From positions 32,433,727-32,497,726 of the forward strand of contig NC_092628.1 of the NCBI RefSeq assembly GCF_039555335.1: DNA of 64,000 bases, written 5' to 3'. Position numbers and translations under genes: made by a program. The notes under the pieces were generated by a model, which was given only the letters and a program-made list of their open reading frames with translations, did not search any database and was not told the DNA's origin. The stretch comes from Amphiura filiformis. Its lineage: Eukaryota > Echinodermata > Ophiuroidea > Amphilepidida > Amphiuridae. Positions 34,526-48,100 of the stretch are shown here, piece by piece. Every line of letters begins with the position of its first letter. The stretch's first letter is position 1.

Positions 34526-35682
34526 ATAGGTGTGATGCCAAAAATTCGGGTCTGAAAAACAACATTTCATATTACAAGAGCATAATATTATGGCTAAATA
34601 GATAGCTAACAACGATATTGTCTACAGGCTACAGGTACTACTTTCGTTGAGCCCAATTGTGCGAAACATTTGTCTCTCATGGAAGATATTAACTTTTAAA
34701 GTAGTATTGACTAAAATGATTTGAAATACAACATTTTAATGTCCTTTTTCATGTGCAATAATTTATTGAAGTGCAAACGACGAATATCTCCAAGCATATT
34801 TTAAGAAAATTAACTTAAGGTTATATGAGAATATCTGGCAAAATATATGTTATCATGTGCTGACTGTGTCTCGAGGAGAAGAACACTGCAATCACTTACA
34901 GGTATCGTAGAGAATTATTTGTTTGTACTTAGCAGAAGTCACAAAATACTGTTCTGTCGAACACCCATGTACAGCCTGTCTATATTAAAATAATGATTAT
35001 GTTTTGTAAACTAAAAGACGGCCATTTAGTTTCACATATCCTTCAAATGAGTTACCTTATACTATATATTATCTTGATGTAGCAGTGGCTTGTTTTATTG
35101 ACCTATTATACTGTTTTGGTCATATTTATGATGGCAGCAAAATTATCTATAATAAGTTAATAAAAACTAAATACTAATTTTTTTTTTTAAGTTCAAACAT
35201 ATATTAACTTTTTCTGGTGTTTACTATTTCTTGGTTCAGGTTTCAGCATTTTGAGGCACCTGAAAGAAAAAGAAAATGAAATAATGATTAAACGTTGTTA
35301 AGGGATGGGGCAGAGGAGGCTTAAAGGCATTCCTACAATGCACTATGATTGGGAAATTTGATCAATATAACCTAATTTTAAAGGCAAAGTCCCCATTGCC
35401 ACACACACAAAATGGTCATTTTAAAACTGCAGCCAACAAGCCAATAGTTGAGACTTATGACTGATATTTGATTTTCTTACAGGAAACATTCATATTGTCC
35501 CACTGCATTAATTTTATTCCTAAGTCTCGATGTTTTGAATGTTAAATAATAGGATGAAAACACCAGATATTTGCACACAATCCCAATGCAAGGTATGATC
35601 AACTGTACCACATGTGTACAAAAGCCAGACATACAAGGTCAGAAACCCCATTTGGTTGTCTGAATGTCTTTAAACATCCTCT
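34526..35682. other. No gene seen
   Basis: AT-rich sequence; nothing supported. Confidence 0.4.
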
Positions 35683-35938
35683 GGGGATGGGGTATGAACG
35701 TTTGGACAGTATTATTGTGGTACATTACAGCACATCAGACCTATCGAATTGCATTCTAAATACGAAGAATGTTCATCTGATATCAAATAATTTTGATTTT
35801 TTGAAATTCGCAATGTAATACACATTTTATGGCAAATGATTAAAAATTGATATATTTTATATTTAACAGTACTCGAAGTAAACTTATAAACTTTATAAAT
35901 CTGATGATTTATACTTAAAGTTTATGTACGATCCCTTT
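35683..35938. mobile_element. Solo arm of the TTAA foldback element
   Basis: Starts GGGGATGGGGTATGAACG and follows the left arm of 1251-1775 to ACTTAAAGTTTATGTACG, then ends abruptly at ATCCC. No partner arm. Confidence 0.65.
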
Positions 35939-36380
35939 TCCAAAAGACAATTGACACATATGGCTGATTTTTTATTTATATTGTCATATAGGCACTGTAT
36001 GTACACAGGTTTATTCAAAGTACTAGTACGTAGCACCAAGACAGTGCAACAAACGGTTCAACCAGGTGGTGGATGACATAATCGAGCTGGCAACTTGTGA
36101 AACCGCCCGGCCGTATGGCATTTTCAATATACTTGGTTAGTTTTGTGGGGTTCATTATCGAACCCCAACGGTTTTAGCTTGTATTTATATTACTTATTAA
36201 CATAGGCCCATTTGTTTGTGATATTTCAATCGTTTTAAAATTTCAAAATAATCCCATTCAATTACACGGTTGACGATGAAAATGTACTGAATTTAGTGAA
36301 TGCAATGCGGCCACCACCTGGGTTCAACCATTTGTTCATAACTACATTATCCGTTGCAAAATTTAGAGTGCAGGCGTCTC

Positions 36381-37348
36381 ATAAGGGGTGGGGTATGAAC
36401 GTTTGGACAGTATTTATTGTGTATTTATTACTGAATACGAAAAATGTCCTGATATCTGATATCAAATATTTTTGATTTTGTGAAATTCGCAATGTAATAC
36501 ACATTTTATGGCAAATGATTAAAAATTGATATTTTTGTCATTTAAGGGGGTACTACGCCCCTGGCAAATTTTGTGCCTATTTTTGCAAAAAAAAAAAAAA
36601 TTATAGCGCATTGGTGAAAATTAAGATATGTTTATTATAGGGGCAAGGACTACAACTACTGCACTGAAAATTCAGCAACTCAAGGTAAGTAGTTATTGAT
36701 TTATTGATCAAATATTGGTTTCCCCTCATTTTTGACTGTAACTCCACAACTGTTGTCTATGCTGAAATAAAATTTCCAGTGCAGTAGTTGTAGTCCTTGC
36801 CCCTATAATATACATATCTTACTTGTCACCAATACCCTATAATTTTTTTAGACAAATGCAAAAATAGGCACAAAATCGGGCAGGGGTGTAGTACCCCCTT
36901 AACAGTACTCGAAGTAAACTTTATTAATCTGATGATTTATACTTAAAGTGTATGTAGGTGGGATGAAAAGCCGACGATCAATTGAAAATTTTGACCTTTC
37001 CTATTGAAGAAATTATGTCTTTTTGGGAAAAAATCCATATCTTCAATATGAAAGGTTAAAATTTTCAATTGAGCGTCGGCTTTTCCTCCCAGCTACATAC
37101 ACTTTAAGAATATATTAGATTTATAAAATTTACTTCGAGGACGGTTATATATCAAAAATGTGAAAAATATCAAATTTTAATAATTTGTCATAAATGTATT
37201 ATATCGTGAATTTCAAAAAATGAAAAATTATTTGATATCAGAAAGGCATTCTTCGTATTCAGAATGCAATTCGATATGTCTGATGTGCTCTCATGTCCCA
37301 CAAAAAATACTGTCGAAACGCTCAAAACGCTCATTCCAGATCCCTTAA
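36381..37348. mobile_element. TTAA foldback element, interrupted copy
   Basis: The left end is GGGGTGGGGTATGAACG after ATAA (a mutated TTAA, 36381-36384). The right end is CCAGATCCC followed by TTAA (37345-37348). Both arms match 1251-1775. It is split by the TTAA MITE at 36542-36902. Confidence 0.75.
36542..36902. mobile_element. TTAA MITE nested in a foldback
   Basis: TTAA at 36542-36545 and 36899-36902 flank GGGGGTACTACGCCCCTGGC and GGGGTGTAGTACCCCC. It is the same family as 7099-9444. The host sequence on both sides matches the uninterrupted site near 1435-1446, where a single TTAA is present. Confidence 0.85.
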
Positions 37349-37569
37349 ATTCGTATGCAAGTTAAATTCTCAGGCAGATCTTTAGTCACCAGCTTCTTTT
37401 GTTATGGATAGAAGTCGATCGATACGTGTTGAAATCAGCACAATTCACCTTTTTGCTATGAAATTATTTTTCTCGGTCAAATATAAAGCAATATTTTTTC
37501 CTTCAGAAAGGTATGTTAAAAACATAGTGCTTAGATGTACTGTGTCTAGGCATGAAATTGTGTCTTGTA

Positions 37570-38160
37570 GTGTAGGATTCTTGATTTTTATAGGCCTCAA
37601 CTTCGCGTGCGAGCTTTTTTCGGAATACATTTTATAGCGTTTCAAACTAATATAGTTTGCTAAAGAAATATATTTCCCACCTCTGTAGTCTGTAAGGCAC
37701 ATCGTGTGGGTCTGTATATTTTAGTTTTGTAAGAATATCCGTTTTGATTTTACCTTTTTTCACTTGCGATTTTGACAAAATTGGCAGTCGGAATTGAAAA
37801 ATGGCGCAATCAAAACCGAAATTCTGACAAAACTATGATACATCTAGCTCACGGTTATGTCACTAATGTGCGTTAGAAAATTGGAAAAATCCTTCATTAG
37901 CGAACTATTATATATATTACTTTGAAAAGCTAAGGTTGATAAAAAAAGCTCGCGGGCCGAGTTGAAGCCTATCAAAATCGAAAATCTTACACTAACTGAC
38001 TGAATTTCATGCTTACGTTTAAAACTAGGATTTGAAAAAAAATATAGTATCAAGCATTATAGTTTTTCATGACATTTACTGAAAAATTAAAATTATTGCT
38101 TTTTATTTGGCCGAGAAAAATGATTTGGTGCAACTCAAAATTTTGCTCATTTCAACACCA
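37570..38160. repeat. Dispersed foldback family, copy
   Basis: Contains the arms TTTCAAACTAATATAG and CGGAATTGAAAAATGGCGC, also found at 27060-27250, 32200-32650 and 33380-33740. Inverted segments flank a centre near 37780. The ORFs at 37404-37702 and 37844-38053 fall in it and are not supported. Confidence 0.55.
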
Positions 38161-38459
38161 AGTTCGATCGTTTGTATTGCCTCATTAAATGACTGAGTGA
38201 GCCTTGTACTACAATTTTATAGCCATCGGTTGAAAAGGGTTCTGCCTGATCTGCCTTGAATCCCTAATGCATTGTCTGACGGTTTTGGCATATGATGGTA
38301 CAGCAGAATGCTTACATATCAGGATTTTTTTAATTCATATTAGTTTTTCTTTTGTTTAAAATGGTTTACTAAAATAAATTTGTGTATACTCTCTAAACAG
38401 AGGGCGTCTGCGCCTACAGTTCAGCTATAAAGAGGATCCATCGACGATTTAGTTATTCG

Positions 38460-39025
38460 ACCTCGTCAACTATTATACAAATTTATGAGTAGAATGGTAA
38501 GAATATCTTTATGAAGTGAAATATGGACTGTTCCATTCAACGAGCATTTAATGGAACATTTCACATTTCACCGAATGAAAATATTCTTTCCATTCAATAT
38601 TTGTGTTATATAACTCATATAATAATTCTTTTTCTTCCACTATATTTTATAAATCACCAGGAAAACAAACTATATTACAAACTGTATTTATTTTAGAAGC
38701 GGCACCCATACCTATAATTGGCGAGTCGAAGGAGTCATCGTGCGAGATATACGCCATGGTAGCTGCGCGTGAGTGCAATGGAAAAATGGACTAGTACACT
38801 CTCGCGGAGTGCGCTAGTCTTTTTCTATAAATAGCAAAAATAATCAATTGTAATTGACCAATAAAATAATAAGAATCTTTGTATGAGTTATAAAGGTTAA
38901 TAAACGCGTATCCTTTGTTGGGAGTGAAATGATAGTGAATGTTTACGAGTTCAATGGTAAGAATACAACGGGGTAAGAATATGTTCATGAGGTGAAATAT
39001 GGACTGTTCCATTCAACAAGGCTTT
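38460..39025. repeat. Direct and inverted repeat block
   Basis: GTGAAATATGGACTGTTCC followed by ATTCAAC occurs at 38516 and again near 38992, each within a segment that includes AATGGTAAGAAT. A hairpin (TGTTCCATT...AATGGAACA) lies at 38528-38557, and another (CTAGTACACTC...GAGTGCGCTAG) at 38791-38818. Confidence 0.55.
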
Positions 39026-39189
39026 GAATTTTGCATTATATTTAGACTCCTTGACTAATTTCTTGTCCAAAAATTTAAACTTTTCTCTGATATCTTTCAT
39101 GAATAATTTTAATCATTCATAAAAGCAGGGGCGTAAATCCATTTTTGAAAGTGGGGGGGACACAATGAAAATTATTAGTCATTGATACT

Positions 39190-39650
39190 TCGGCCCGCGA
39201 CGTAGGGAGGGGGGTGTGTGAGGGGGGATGTGCCCCCCCTCAGAAGTAAGAAACTTTTGCAAAATGATGACCTAATTGAAGCAATTTGGTGGACCATTTT
39301 GGCACTATTATTGTGTAAAATTTTAGCTTGAAACAGCTGAAAAATCGTGAAATGACCGGCCTAATAAGCCATTCGTGGAGTCTTCACTAAAACAGAAGCG
39401 AAAGCGACCACTTGTTTATGTATACGCAGGGGGGTGTCTGAGGGGGGATGTTCCCCGCTCAGAAGTAAGAACCTTTTGCAAAATGAAGACCTAATTGAAG
39501 CCATTTGGTGGACCATTTTGGCACTATTATTGTGTAAAGTTTTAGCTTGAAAAATTGTGAAATGACGGCCTAACTTGTGGATAAGTCTTCACTAAAACAG
39601 AAGCGAAAGCGACCACTTGTTTATGTATACGCAGGGGGGTGTTGGAAAAT
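39190..39650. repeat. About 210-bp tandem repeat
   Basis: Segments containing GGGGGGTGTGTGAGGGGGGATG, CTCAGAAGTAAGAA, GCAAAATGAAGACCTAATTG and ACTTGTTTATGTATACGCAG recur at 39210, 39430 and partly 39635. Words near 39300-39360 also match 22640-22770 in the opposite orientation. Confidence 0.65.
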
Positions 39651-39699
39651 TTTGCAAAATGAAGGTCCAATTGAAGTCATTTGGTGCATAATTTTTACA

Positions 39700-40100
39700 C
39701 TGTTATCATAAAAAAAAAAAGGACCGAAATCAATTTGCAAAATTTTACTTGAGATTTGAGATTCGGAATTATTACTAAAGCATGCATGGATTGATGTTGA
39801 AGTCAGCATTGAGTCTGTCTTAAAACTGACTTTGGTGATAAAATGTGACGGGCCCTGCATATCGAAGGGCCCGCAGTACAGGCTTTTGGGCCGAGGACCC
39901 GCCTTCAAGCAATGCCCAAAATAATCACAGGCCTATAATCATGATAATATATTATACTTACGATCGACCCGGCTGTGCGGATTTTTAGGTACATGTATGG
40001 GCAGTGATGGGCCTACTCAATTACGTGCAATTTAACATTTTTTCTTCTCTTTTTCTCCCTTTTCTCTTCTCTTTTTTTAAAATTTACATTTGCGGAAAGG
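39700..40100 (-). mobile_element. Diverged copy of the 21-26 kb element
   Basis: In reverse orientation it matches the interior of the TIR element at 21052-23474: GCATGCATGGATTGATGTT, GACTTTGGTGATAAAATGT and CAGGCTTTTGGGCC. It also includes a GAGAAAAAGGGAGAAAA-type purine tract on the minus strand. It is fragmentary. Confidence 0.55.
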
Positions 40101-40158
40101 AAATTACATCACTTTTAATTTATGCATTTCCGATAGTGTACAGGGGACGCAAGAAAAT

Positions 40159-40310
40159 TTAGATCATGAAGATCTGAATCTTTAACTCATTCAACATCAT
40201 GTTCAACTTACAGGAATTGCACAGAACTGGGCAACCTTCCTTGACTCTCTGATTCCCACAGTATCGTTTCGTATAACTACTGCAAAAAGGTGCGTCAGTG
40301 GGACTGCACG
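40159..40310 (-). CDS. CAP exon 7, ShKT-like module and stop
   Basis: The acceptor is cttgcattatag. It reads CSPTDAPFCSSYTKRYC, then GCPVLCNSC: six cysteines with the spacing of a ShKT domain (C-x7-C-x7-C-x9-C-x3-C-x2-C). The frame continues for a short tail to TAA at 40159-40161. A strong donor-like GTAAGT lies right before the sixth cysteine (exon end 40212, phase 1), so an isoform may splice to another exon instead. ShKT domains are known in secreted proteins as well as toxins; no toxic role is implied. Confidence 0.6.
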
Positions 40311-43300
40311 CTATAATGCAAGAAAAAAAGATCATTTGAAGCGAAGACGTAAGGACGAAATTTGATAATTCTATTGATAACAATATAAATAACAACAGCA
40401 TCAAATACAAATAAACATTGGCCCGATGTTGGGTAACCAATATTGGCCCAACGTTGGCTTTGTGACGGATACAACACTATAATGACATTGAACCAATTAT
40501 AGTGGTTAACTATTGGCTCAACATCTCGACAGAATGACATTGGGCCAAGCTTGCATTGCCAATGCCGACTGCACAGCACTTTCTGACTTAGAACCCATGT
40601 TGGCCCGATGTTGGTTAACCTATAATTGGCACAACTTCGGAAGAGGGGCATTTTTTTCTTTTTTTTTTTTTCAGGGGGCGAGTCTGCTCACTTTACTGCT
40701 TGTGGTGCAGAGAACACATGCACGTGAGTTATATCAAATTCAATTATGCCGCAATGTAACTCTGGTAAGGTCCAGTAATACAAACATGTATTATTTTCCA
40801 CCTGCATGTGTATGTTTTCACCAAGTAAAATCACACTAAATCTTATAAACGTAATTCTGGTTTCATCTTAATGTTCATTTAGTGTTAGCCATTCCATTTC
40901 CCGCGCATCATTCCTTCTCCTTTGTGGGACTTTACATCCGGTATATCTCTCTGTCTTTTCCCTTGAGTTTATAACCTTCCCCAGGTTTTTATTATAACAT
41001 TAATGTCCCTTACCTGAGCATTGACCTTTGATAGCAGCCCTTTCAAACGATTGGTACCCTTCCTTACAACAATCACACATGCAATCATTTCCTTCTCTTA
41101 GTCGGCCGCAGTTCTCCAACTGACAAGCTGAATAAGATACAGGGGGAGGTAAATAACTTGTAGCATTGGAAGATGGTATTTCACTATAGACGAATCCAAA
41201 TGGGCTCCACGGGTTTTAATATTATGTAATTATAGTCACATCATGTTTTAATGTTATGTAATATCAGCGGTATTTTGGCAGAAAAAGTGGGATTGACATT
41301 TTGTTGTTACGGTAAGTATTCAAAGCATATTTGAAGGGATTCAAGTCACGCCACACTAAATCTATAACGCAAAACGTTTTCGACATCATTCGCAAAAGGT
41401 TATAAAAGGTTGTCAGAAAACGTTTAAATGTCGGGTTATATAAAGGGTATATTAAGAGTATAAAACGTTTCCATAACCTTAAAAACATTTTTTGATAATC
41501 TACTGTTCACCAAACAAAATGTTTCACAGAAAACGTTTAAATGTCGGGTTATATAAAGGGTATAAAAACGTTTTAATAACATTCCAAAAACATTCTTGTA
41601 AACTTGATACAAAACATTCTAAACAGAATGTTATTTTGGGGTTTAAAAATTATTTTGCGAAAATGTTTGCCCAAAATATTTTCAATAACGTTTTAAAAAC
41701 GTTTTCATGACCTTTATATAACCCGACATTTAAATGTTATTAAAAGGTTTTGAAAAAACATTTTAAGAATATTTCTGTGTTTGCTGGGTTCAAACATTTT
41801 AACATAATGTTATTTAAGTATTGACACAATATTTGGCAAAAATGTTTGCAAAAATAGCTTACAATAACATTTTTTGAAAACATTTAAAAATATTGTAAGT
41901 TGTAGTGTGTTTTCATACAAAACGTTTCAAAACGTTATCATGACCTTTATATAACCCGACATTTTAATGTTATTAAAACGTTTTTACCTAAACCAAAAGC
42001 CAAAATATAACGTATTTAAAACGTTTTTAAAACGTTTTTGTGTTTGCTGGGAGGTTTCTGAAAATACTCTTGATATATAAATATGAATTGTCATGAAAGC
42101 CTTTGCATCGGGTCTTGAGATTGGAATTCCAATTTCCTTTCTCACGAAGTAAGGGCTAAAAGTAAAATTAATGCAATTGTGTTTGGGAGTGACCTTCTAT
42201 CTTTTCTCCTTTTCCTTGCTATATCCTTCCATTTCTTGCTTTGTTTATTAAAGCTATCTAGGCCAGCATGCATCTTATTAGCCTACACTGGCTATCCAGG
42301 CTTGTGCATTTTATTTTATGAGCTTGGAACGATCCATGGATTAGCATGGTCCCCCCCCCCCTGGGTAAACGAAAGAATCAATTAAACTATATGTATTATA
42401 TGTGTGCAATCACCGATTGAATGCAATGCCGCTCTTTTCTAAGACTGACTTGTCGTACAGGTGCCTTGTGAAATGTACATGGACTTTTTGAAATCTCCAC
42501 AGAATTACGATCCAAGTCTGCATGCCAATTCTTTGATTATCAATGGTGCGATGTAGAGTCACGCGTACGTCTAGTGCAGGGCAATACATTCAAAAATTAT
42601 TTTCACCTATCGCTATGGTAATTAATCCTGTTACATCTCTACTTCTACATCGAATAGATGCAAGCAAATATCATTTTCGATATAAATTACATTATTAACG
42701 TAAAAAACATGTTATACATGTAAAAAGGTCTACTGTGTTCAATGGTATACTTACTACAGCCACCGCCTAGAGTGCAATCGCCTGTGGATGTTAAGTGGAA
42801 AACATTTACTTATTTATCTAAAATATAACAAATTTCTCATTCCGTGTCGTGCACAGAACTCCTTGAAAATGATATAGGATGTGTGCATTGATGAGAAACC
42901 CTTACTTGCCAAGTTTTAATTTTTTCCAAAAAAGCGTTTTTGACTTACGCAATTTTTTGTCATCTCAAAATCCCATTGAATTACTACAAGGAAGGGTTTT
43001 TGGCACTTTGCCAATTTCTCACATTTTTGAAAACAAAGATTTTTCTCTCCTTCATAGCTGTTGTATATTAACAGTTTTAAGTTTCAACTTGCTGCCAATA
43101 TATCACAGAATAATGCAAACCAAGTTTATTTTCTAACTTAGTGTTACTTAAGTATATTTAAAAGGAATGTTGGTACCTTTTCATGTTTTTTCATATTTTT
43201 TCTAGAAACAATAAATTACTTCAGGATTTTATTTGGCCACTTAGAAAGGTGCTATGGTTATCAAACTTTCAAAGGTGGTAAATAAGATTAATATCCAAAT

Positions 43301-45075
43301 TCTTTCGCCAGCTTTTTCCAATTAAGTTTTTCTATTTTAAGCTACAGTGTTTCTAACATTCCTTAAAATAAAAAAATGGAAAAAGTAAACACTTTATCCA
43401 AAAAACCTGGCGAGAGAATTTAGATATTAAGCTTATTTACCATCCCTTAAAGTTTGGTAACCATAGCTCCTTCCTAAGTGGGCAAATAAAATCAAAAACT
43501 GTCAAAATTTAGGGAATTTTAGACAAATAAAGAAAAACATAAGAATTGTTACAATTCTTATAAGACTATTAAAATAGGTGGGGAAAATACTTTTCTTTGT
43601 TATGATTAAATATTTAAATGAATAGACCTGATTGATCAGACACAGGAGCTATTTTTCTGCAAGGGTGTTGTATCCGAGGCAGCTACCTTAATACCAGCGA
43701 TGGTTGCAGCCTCGAGGTCATTATTTGTCAGTAGGAATCACAAGATTGTTTTTTTTTTAAAACAATTTTCGGCTATCTTTTAGAATACCCTTCCATTTTT
43801 TACATTCACAGTGTATGTGTATGGGTCGTTCATAAAAGACCCCCATTGAAAATCTACAGTGGTAGGGAATTCTAAAAGAAATCCCAATTTTCACAAAGCA
43901 GCAATAATACTAGAATAACAGCAAATAATCATGTTAGTTTCTTTTGTACTGGGGCTGTGCAAAAATTATTAGCTTCGCGGGTAAATTTTTTTTTTGGGGG
44001 GGGGCAACATTTTTGGTCATCTGAAAAAGGGGGCAAGCAATTTTTGGCAAGCCAAGGGTGTAAGGAATTTTCTGGCAGGCCGAGAGTGGGAGCAAGAATT
44101 TATTGGCAGGCCGTTTGAAAGCTTTACCCCTGGGGCTCATAATTATTGCACAGTACCTTATTTATGTTTGTTTTATTTGTTATTGTTTATAATGTTTGTT
44201 TAATTGATTTTATGTGACATACGTACTGCAAAATTTGCCATCGATCCACCTGCTTTTGGTTGCCGGACACTCCCGCATCGTGTGCCCTTGATAAAGGGTC
44301 TTGCACCGACTATGAAGCTAGAATAGGAAAATCAACAATGATAAAATGAGTTGTCATCAATGGTTCACATCGCCCTCATCCCTCATCTTCATGTCAGAAA
44401 TTGCCATGATAGTAGGGCGAGTCCACTAGTTCTTCAACAGCCACGCATGGCGATTTTGTTCCGCCGTGTTTAATAGTTTCGAGATAGGGGCCGAGCGACT
44501 CAAGCTAAGCTCATCACCTTTACGACATATAGATACGTTTCTTTCCCACTACGAATACGCCGCTGCCGTTCATCAACTGAAATGACTAATGTTTACGATC
44601 TGCGCAGGATAACGCATCTTCAATGTTACCAAGTTAAGAAAATTCGATTTTTGTCAGTTTGGTTTTCAAAGCATGGACTGGAAGTTCAAAGCACAAACAT
44701 TAGCTTATCATATTCTTTCAACACATATATTCAACTGTAATTTTTACAATCGGTTTTTACAAATACAAAAAAAAACCCGGAATATATTCAAGGATTTGAG
44801 ATGTAATCATGCATTGAATATCAACAGTAAATACACCACCATACTGTTACTCTCTTTTTTTATGGAATAAATATCATAAATGATTTCAAGTGGCGGTCAC
44901 TCAACTCAATTCATCTCAATGCAACTATGTGCTTCAGGAATGTGCACAGACATTCATAAATCCGATTTTTCTGGATATTTTGAAAGACAACTCATAGCTG
45001 AATTGATTACATAGCTCAGCTATAGCGATTGGTTTTTAGCCAATGAGATAGAACACCGGGAAAGGCGAACTACGT

Positions 45076-45106
<31 letters not shown>

Positions 45107-48100
45107 CCAGTGTACATTTTACATTCATAGTTTACTCAGATAAATACAGAAATTTTGATTTCTATACACCAGGTATTTTTTAAATATTAAACAATACATA
45201 AACAGTACCAGCACACACACACTCTCACATACATATTTATATTGCATTTGATTTGTCTAGCTTTTACAATAAGAACAAAATGTTTAGTTGAAAAGTCCTT
45301 CCAAACCTGCCATTTATTTTGATAAACTCGGTATTTTGAATCTTTTAAAAGAATGAATCTTTCCAATTTATGATAATATTCTATTTCCTTCTGAAGAGGG
45401 ATAAAAGAAAGGGTTGAATTTTGGCATCTTTTTCTGTATATATAAAACTTAGTTAGAATGAGAATTAAATTGATAGCACTATTTAGTTTTCCTAAATCTG
45501 TCCCGAAAAGAATATGATTTCGGTTGAATGTGATAGGTATACCGAGTTTTTGTAAACACCAGGTTTCGAGCTGAGACCAAATGGGTTTAACCTTTTACAA
45601 TCTGATAAAAGATGAATTATCGTTTCGGGTTCCTTGTTGCAAAAAGTACATATATTATCATTTCTTTTGCCAATTTTAAACATAAATGTATTTGTGGTAA
45701 GAATTCCATTTAAAATTCTGTACTGAAACCACCGTAATTTTGTATCCATTGTACATTTAAATGGCAACAAAGAGTATATCTTCCATTCATCATCTGAAAA
45801 GCTACTATTTAATTTTACTTCCCATTTTCGTTTTGCTCTTGGTATCTTTGAGGACATAAGTTGTTTACAGATTGATCTGCAACCTTTTTTATCTTTTAAA
45901 ATAAAACTGAAATGAAATGGGATAAACGGCTTAGGAATTGCAATAAATGTAGCGTTTTCCTGAAATAGATGCTTGAAATTACTCTTAATTGCGCAAATTA
46001 CACTGTTGTATTCCAAAAAATTTAGCCGTAATCCATAATTTGTTTCAATTTCATGAAGAAAGAGAAAACGGTTTTGGTTAACATGGACAAGGTCAGAGAC
46101 AAAATCAATACCTGCTGTCCGCCATTTTTTATAATTTATTTCTTTACCACCAATCTTAAACCATTCGTTTTCCCATAAACATGATCTTAACACATCATCA
46201 ATTGTATTAGGATTGTGTTTTTTCTTTGCCTTAGACCAAGATAAAAGAACTTCTTTCCAAAAAACATTTTGGGAATTTTGTGCTACTTTTAGTGTATAAT
46301 TTGCGCCCTTTTCAAGATCATTAATATGTATACCAGTTGAAATAGAAAAAAACATCAATCCTTTAGCATCAATACATCCATTTACAATTCGTCTAATCCA
46401 TGTACATTTCAGTGCTTCAAAGAATAAATCTACTTTAACCAATCTTAATCCACCTTCAGAATAATCATTTGACAATTGATCTCTACTTATTTTATCTCTT
46501 GTACCTTTCCAAATAAAATGATAGATTTTCTTTTGTAAATCTTTCATAAACTCTTTTGACGGGTTAGGAATTGAAAGAACAAGGTGGTTAAACTTTGGTA
46601 TCAGTAGGGATTTGACTATAGTTATTCTTCCAAAAACTGTCAAGTTTCTTTTAGACCAATGATGCATTACCTTTGTCACCGACTCCATAACCTTATCATA
46701 GTTCAAATTAACCATTTCAACCAAATTGGTTGAAAATTGTACTCCCAATGCAGAGAATTTTCCGTCTTCAACCCACTTTAGATTTTTATTTGTAATGCCA
46801 GGGTTTGGTTTTCTACCTCTAAGTGACCCAATATACACAACATTTGTTTTATCCTCGTTTATTTTCAACCCTGACAAACGCTCAAACAAATCCAGTGTTT
46901 TAACGTTTGTAGTAAACTTTCATTACTTCCATTTAAGATCACAGTCGAGTCATCAGCGTATTGGGTGATTTTACAATTAATATTTTCAACTGTAATACCA
47001 CATATATCAGTATTTTTTCGTATGAGACAGCCCAACATTTCAGCACAAATTAGAAAGATATAAGGGGACAAAGGGTCCCCCTGTCTGCAACCTCTACCTA
47101 AATCGAATTGTTTTGAGGAATTTCCATTTACCAAAACTGAGGATTGACTTTTATTATAAAAAAGTTTGATCCATTTTGTAAAAGATGGACCGATATTTAG
47201 AAAATCTAATGTTTTAAAATGAATTTATGAGAAACGGAATCAAACGCTTTTTCAAAATCTATAAGCAATAGCATACCTGGTTGGTCATGTAATTTTGTGT
47301 ATAAAATTAAATCATAAAGTAATCTTATATTTTCTCCAATATACCTTCCTTTCATAAAACCTTTTGATCATCATTTATTAGGCTTGGTAAAATCTGTTTC
47401 ATTCTTTCAGCAATACACGATGAAGCTAGTTTATAGGTTATATTTAACAAAGTAATAGGACGCCAATTCTTTAGGAATTGTTTTGGTTTGTTTCCTTTAG
47501 GAAGGAGGGTAATAATCCCTAATCTCTGCGTAACTGATAATTCCCTGATTCATATGAGTAGTTCAGAGAACGTAAGAGAAAACCTCCCAAGTCTTGAAAA
47601 AAAACTTTCCAAAATTCAGTGGTAAACCCATCAGACCCAGGACTTTTATTGTTTGACATTTTCTTCAAGGCAGTTAAAAGTTCGTTATAAGTCAAATGCC
47701 CTTCGAGCTTTTTTAATTGATCTTGAGTTAATTGAGGTAAATCTGATCTTGAAAGATTTTGGTCGAATTCCTCCAAATATAAATTGTTGTCTTTACATTC
47801 ATACAGTTTCGAGTAAAACTTAAAAGTTTCTTCCATTATTTGGTATTGATCTTTTATATCATCCCCGTTTGCATTTTGTAAATGAACGATTGCTTTATTT
47901 ACACAGTTTCTTTTTTTCCAAGTTCACAAAATATTTAGATGGTTTTTCTCCGTGTTCTATCCATCTTGCTTTGGATCGTAACATTACGCCTTCCATTTTT
48001 TCCTTCCTCATCTCCTCTAATTCGGACTTTTTAATTTCAACATTTTCTAAAACGTCTGTATTGTTTGAATCACCTAGCTCTTTTTCTAAAATTTCTATAT

